From assembly GCA_026874595.1 (NCBI GenBank), contig CM049315.1, positions 4,460,664 to 4,524,663 on the forward strand: a stretch of 64,000 nt of DNA, read 5' to 3'. Shown one piece after another: positions 59,422-64,000 of this stretch. Numbering within the stretch: the first letter of the stretch is position 1; each line of letters starts with the position of its first letter. The stretch comes from Sipunculus nudus (Eukaryota > Annelida > Sipuncula > Golfingiida > Sipunculidae). The notes beneath the pieces are model-generated. The model was given only the letters and a program-made list of their open reading frames with translations, made no database searches and had not been told where the DNA came from. The position numbers and the translations under genes were made by a program.

Positions 59422-61150
59422 TTTCATGTTTTTTTTTTATTTATCATTTTTTTCCAAAAAAAATTAACAAATGCTTGCTACAGGTATGAAAAACTTTACA
59501 TTTGAATATTTAAATAATCTTTTAAAATATTCTCTTTTGTGTAAATCAAGTCATAACCACTTTCGTCAGTGAAAAGCAATATTTAAAAAATTTTATTAAC
59601 ATTAGCTTGAATTAGCCTCTGCAGTAGTTTTGACATGGTGCTCTTTGGTACTGTTTTTAGTAAACCTGTGAGCTAATGTGATGGTATGGCTTTGTCTGTT
59701 GGCCCTCGTCTGTATGTTAACCCATACTATCTTGAAAACGGCAGGGGTTAGCATCACCAAATTTTTATGCAAAAAAATTAGTCATCTAAAAAACTCTATA
59801 GGATTTTGCTTATTTTTTGGCTAACTGCATTTTCTTAGATTTTATAGGGAAAAAGCTAAATAACCTTTCAAAATCTTCTCCAAAATTGTTCAGCCAAATT
59901 GTCCAATATTTCATAGAAATAATCCCAGAAACAATCTCTCTCAAGTTTGTTTGAATGATTCCTCTTTGGTGATTTTTGACCGAGTTACAGGAAGTTGAAC
60001 TTAGTCATCTATCAAAAAATCTCAGGAATGGCTGGAGCTATCATCACCAAGTTTTATGCTAATGCTGGTCACCAGTCATACCTGAAACTGAGTTATTGGT
60101 GGGGCCACCTGCATTGGCCTTTTTTGTATGGAGGTCATCAGTGCCAATGTTGATAATTCAAGCTTGTTCACTTTGTTTTGGTTCAGAGCTTTCTGGCTGA
60201 GTTACAGGAAGCTGAACTTAGCCAGTTTGCTGTATCTTCCTACATGAGTTATAACCCTGCAAAATGTTTTTTCACTGACGCCACCGAAGCCAATTTGTTT
60301 AATATTTTACAAGAATAATCCCCATAATAATTCTTATAATAATTGTCTTAAATGGTTCCACATGAATGATTTTTGGCTGAATTATTGAGATTGAATTGAG
60401 TCATGTTACTATAAACGAAAGCTGTGTGAAGCAGTTACATTTAACCTGGCAACAGGTTATCAGCACCTATTACATCATGCCACTAGACATTTAGATTTAA
60501 GGTAAAATAGCATGGCAAACAAGTATTTCAGATTTGGCAACAGGCCAAAGGTCGGCTTGGATCTATTTATAGCTTTGGCAGACTGGCAACTGTATCAGAA
60601 AGGGCAAATGGCACCAAAGGTCAGTCTGGATCTATTTATAGCTTTGGCAAACTTGCTACTGTGTCAGATTATGCATCAGGTCTTCGAGTTCACTCAATGC
60701 AGCCAGGTACAGGTCAAAAGTTCACTCAGTCTAGCCAGGCGCAGGTCAAGAGTTCACTCAATGCAGTAGCAACTGCCTTTCTCACCTAAGCCTGATCAGC
60801 CCAGTGCATCAAACTCAAGAGAATTTTGATGTATGGGCCTGATATTTTGACCTGTCTCTGTGTCTTTGATTGCATTCTTGTTAACAAGACAGGTGTCACC
60901 ACCTACATTGACTTTGCACAGTGTATGTGACTGCTTATTTCTCCAGAGGAATTTGATTTATCAGCCAGAAATTGAGCATGTTTATACATATCGTAAAGGT
61001 TTGTCATATACAAGACTCTTGGCACCACCGACAATAATTTTTAACAGTGTATGGATCTGCTTATTTCTCAGGAGGGGATATCAGCCTAAAATTGGGCATA
61101 TGTATATACATCTCTGATACCTTCTTCATTTCAAAGTCATGTAGGTCTAC
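59422..61150 (+). repeat. Degraded E-like core sequences
   Basis: Phrases such as 'cttgaaaacggcaggggttagcatcacc', 'ttggtggggccacctgc' (about 60100), 'gacaggtgtcaccacctac' (about 60890) and two units near 60905 and 61035 ('cagtgtatg.. tctgcttatttctc') resemble decayed cores of the E families. A short duplication with 'ggtc(a/g)g(t/c)(t/c)tggatctatttatagc' lies at about 60550 and 60620. No intact ends and no gene. Confidence 0.45.
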
Positions 61151-62583
61151 TTGAAAAGTAATGGCCCAGCATTGAAGCATTATACCTGGTGTATAAACCG
61201 TTGCACAGGTTCATATTTGGCCTGTAGGCCTTGTTTTTTTTTTTTTTTTACAACATCAGCAGTCCTTGATGTAATTAATAATGGGCAGATAATTAAAAAT
61301 AAAATTTTGTCTATTTTGATGATTATTATCTCCTGTCTTTTCCAACAACAATGTTCATGAAAATCTCGTACAGATTGCAGCAGCACCCAACATATATAGT
61401 GGAAAATAGTGTAAAATAGTATTCAAATTCAGCTGAGTGATGTGGCGGGATACATCAAACTGAAAATCATATAACATAAGACTCTGTACTTGTATCAAAG
61501 ACACACCATAAGCCCGGTCTTAGCTTTTAGTTAAGATGGCTGAGTTTTATCTTCATTAAAATCTGTAATACAGCTTTTGCAGGGCTTCAAGCTTCATTGT
61601 TCAAGCTATTTCTTATCCATACAGGTAGAAATGGAAGCCGTACCAACCCATAAAAAATGTAATGAATGCTGGTTAAATTATCTAAAGAAATCTAAGGGCA
61701 CCTCCAGATAAGACCTTTTTTTCCCATCTAATGTATAAAGCTTGACATTCATTTCCTTTATGTTCATTAAAAAATTGCTTTTATTTTTTATATTGTTTAT
61801 TCTCAGGAGGCATAATTAAATACCCATTATTAAAAAATTCCCCATAAATTATAGGCAACTCCCTCAGGTAGTGCTCAAGGATTGATAATGTAAAATATCC
61901 AGTTTAGAGAGATCAAAAACCCCATTCTTCACCTGCTTGGAGCACCTGTATTCCAGAATAATGTGCCAGGTAAATTCAGGTGTCATGCCTCTACTGTCTT
62001 TCATAGATAATAAGATGAGCTGTTTGATGGGTTAAAAAAAAACCTGGTAGGATCTGAAGCATTCGTCAGAGGTAACCAGATGCTCTACCTTTAAAGGAAG
62101 TATTGTTGTATTGTTTCATATGGTGAAGTGGGTCACAGAAATAAATAGGTTAAATCCAGCGGGATGGCTGACAGCTCTGTTGTAGTAGATGAACAGTTCA
62201 TTAAGTATTCAAAGTGGCTTCATTGAGCATTCTTGAACTAATGAAGGTTTAGGTCCATTGTATGCTCCATTTCATGTACAAAGGTCTACTGCCATCTCTA
62301 ATAAATAATAAGGACCCATTTTGAAAAGTGAGTGCCCTATATTAATCATCCTGTTCATGTGTGTGTGTGTGTGTGTGTGTGTGTCTGTCTGTCCATTCAA
62401 AATTCATTTCTTCATAATAACTCCAGTTTGGATTGACATTGATTTCAAAGTTGATTTATATATGGACTTCTGTATGACCCACCACTCAGGCAATTACCTT
62501 GAATATAGGTCATGAGGTCAATTTAAGATAAATTGTTTGGGTCAGTTCCCTCTGTCTCCATATCTAATCAGGTAGTTTATTAT
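61151..62583. other. No gene recognised; (GT)n tract
   Basis: A (GT)n microsatellite lies at about 62359-62384 and a T homopolymer near 61234-61249. Open frames are short and without domains. Confidence 0.4.
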
Positions 62584-62816
62584 ATTTGTATCCGCCAAAA
62601 CAAAGCTTTCCTGAAAACGTTTTTTGACCAGGTTCCACCACTGCCGCAGTGTTTGTTTCAGGAATAGAACTCTTTCCAAAAACTTTACACAATTATTGGG
62701 TCACTTGTGAAATTGTGCCAAAAATATTTTCCGTTGACCTCTGACCTTTTGTGTCTCCAGTGCGTCCATCTGTGCATCTGTTTTGACACATTAACCCACA
62801 TATCCTTGGACAAGAT
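62584..62816 (+). mobile_element. E-TATCCGCC element, copy 5, 5' part only
   Basis: Starts GTATCCGCCAAAACAAAGC (about 62589), then 'gaccaggttccaccactgccgc', 'cctctgaccttttg' and 'acacattaacccacatatcc'. It is interrupted after 'ggacaaga' by the F head at 62820. The remainder, if present, lies beyond the window. Confidence 0.75.
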
Positions 62817-64000
62817 TTTTAGCTCAGCTGACTATAAGTCACCTGAGCTATAGTCATGGTCCATTGTCCGTCGTCCGTCCGTCTGTCTGTCCGTCCATCT
62901 GTCCGGATGTCCATCTGTAAGACTGGCACGTTTCGACTCCATTGGACCTACGAATCTGAAATTCGCCATACAGTTAGATGTCCCCAAAATCTCCTACCAT
63001 GCCGAAAATTGGGTCAATAAGACTTTGTTCCTTCGAGATATTAAGGAAAAACCTCAATTTTTTATTAGAAATCTATTTTTACACTTCAGGACTACCTTAT
63101 ATCAAAACCACTCATCTGGTTTACTTCATATTTACCATAAATATTCCTCTATATAGTTCCTATGTACATGCCAGAAATTAAGTCAGTATTATTTAATTTA
63201 AAAAAAGTTATGGGCCCAAACATAATGGACTTATAAAAAAATCAGGAAAGATATTTGGTCACTTAAGACAAAAGGGTTAAAGGTAGGAACTTTTTTCAGT
63301 AATACAACTTTAATTGATCAAAATTTAATTGTAAACCAAAAATGAGATCAAAATCTGTTAAATTTTTTTGAATATTGTCAAAAATATAAAATTGGTACCT
63401 TAAATTTTGCCCAAGTTTGACCATGGCACATTTTTTCTTGTAAGTACTGTGGATTTAATTTTCATAGCATTTTTTTGTTAGCATTTTGTCTGTTAACACC
63501 AAAAATTTGAAACCAGTTGATCAAAAACTGTAGATTTTATTCAAGTTTTCAAGCACCATGTCACATCAAGTTTACATCAAGATAGTGTTATGCAGTTTGC
63601 TGGAGCTCAGCTCCCCAGCTTCAGCTCTAAGTTCCTTAAATTAAGCATACAGTTAGATGTCTCCGAAATCCCCTACCATGCCAAGAATTTGCTCACTAGG
63701 ACTTGATTCCTTCGAAATATTAATGAAAAACTTCATTTTTCCATTAAAAACCCATTGTTACACTGTAAGACTGCCTAATATCAAAACCACTGATCTGACT
63801 TTGATCATATATAATATACATATTTTTCTATCCATTCGCTATGCACATGCCAAAAATGATGTCAGTATTGCGTAATTGTTTTAAGTTATGGGCCCAAACA
63901 TAATGCACTTTTTAAAAAATCAAGAAATATATTTACTCCCTTAACAAGAGGAATGCTGAAGCTAGAGATTTTTTGTCAGGGATGTAACATTTTTAATCAA
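62817..64000 (+). mobile_element. F-TAGCTCAG type I element, truncated by window end
   Basis: Hairpin at 62820 (one compensable change, GTCACCTGAGC), diverged GTCC/GTCT tract, first core unit, and second core unit from about 63640. It is more diverged from the other F copies than they are from each other. The 3' end is outside the window. It lies within the E-TATCCGCC copy 5. Confidence 0.8.

Overview
This is metazoan nuclear DNA: AT-rich, gene-poor, with introns, long microsatellites and dense nested repeats. Two things suggest a marine invertebrate, most likely a mollusc (inference, moderate confidence): Helitron-like elements with (GTCC)n tracts and tandem cores, and a 'TTCGTGGAT...ATCCACGAA' interspersed repeat that I associate with bivalve and gastropod genomes. 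No bacterial or organellar features are present.

Only one intact host gene can be supported: a three-exon, 187-residue, secreted and probably GPI-anchored Ly6/uPAR (three-finger) type protein at 7345-9587 on the plus strand. Everything else that can be named is mobile or repetitive. Most other open frames are short, overlap repeats, and are not treated as genes.

Mobile DNA. (i) Four families of non-autonomous rolling-circle elements share one plan: a T-rich 5' flank; a terminal hairpin whose first arm recurs inverted near the 3' end; usually a GTCC or CCG microsatellite; usually a tandemly repeated core; and a 3' hairpin just before CTAG or CCTTG. This is the structure described for Helentron-associated (HINE/'pearl'-like) elements. 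I call the families E-TATCCGCC (11.4-13.9, 14.1-15.0, 15.9-16.9, 39.2-40.0 and 62.6 kb), E-TATCCCC (36.0-37.6 kb; 3' remnant at 51.5 kb), E-AGCCCTCAG (27.7-30.2 kb) and F-TAGCTCAG (at least eleven copies or fragments). (ii) A Penelope-like retroelement pseudogene (reverse transcriptase plus GIY-YIG) at 26.4-30.3 kb is split by the E-AGCCCTCAG element, which is itself split by a 1,410-bp hAT element with a perfect 8-bp target duplication. (iii) Smaller items are a Harbinger-like MITE, a 210-bp foldback, a tRNA-derived element, minisatellites and microsatellites.

Layout: 0-5 kb F-family remnants and minisatellites; 5-11 kb the Ly6-type locus; 11.4-17 kb a run of E-TATCCGCC elements; 17-22 kb sparse, apparently unique DNA with foldbacks; 22.4-25 kb a complete F element; 26.3-30.3 kb the PLE/Helentron-like/hAT nest; 31.4-35.5 kb an F-family mosaic; 36-40 kb two E elements around a promoter-like stretch; 41.1-49.4 kb a large nested F cluster; 49.5-53.8 kb mostly unique; 53.8-59.4 kb one F element inside another with a MITE in the inner one; 59.5-62.6 kb degraded E-like repeats; 62.8 kb to the end a further F element inside an E element.

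The window's main interest is the history of this mobile DNA. Host F elements regain a consistent length of about 2.6 kb when inner insertions are subtracted, the families repeatedly insert into one another's T-rich segments, and one F copy appears to have carried 3' flanking DNA with it.
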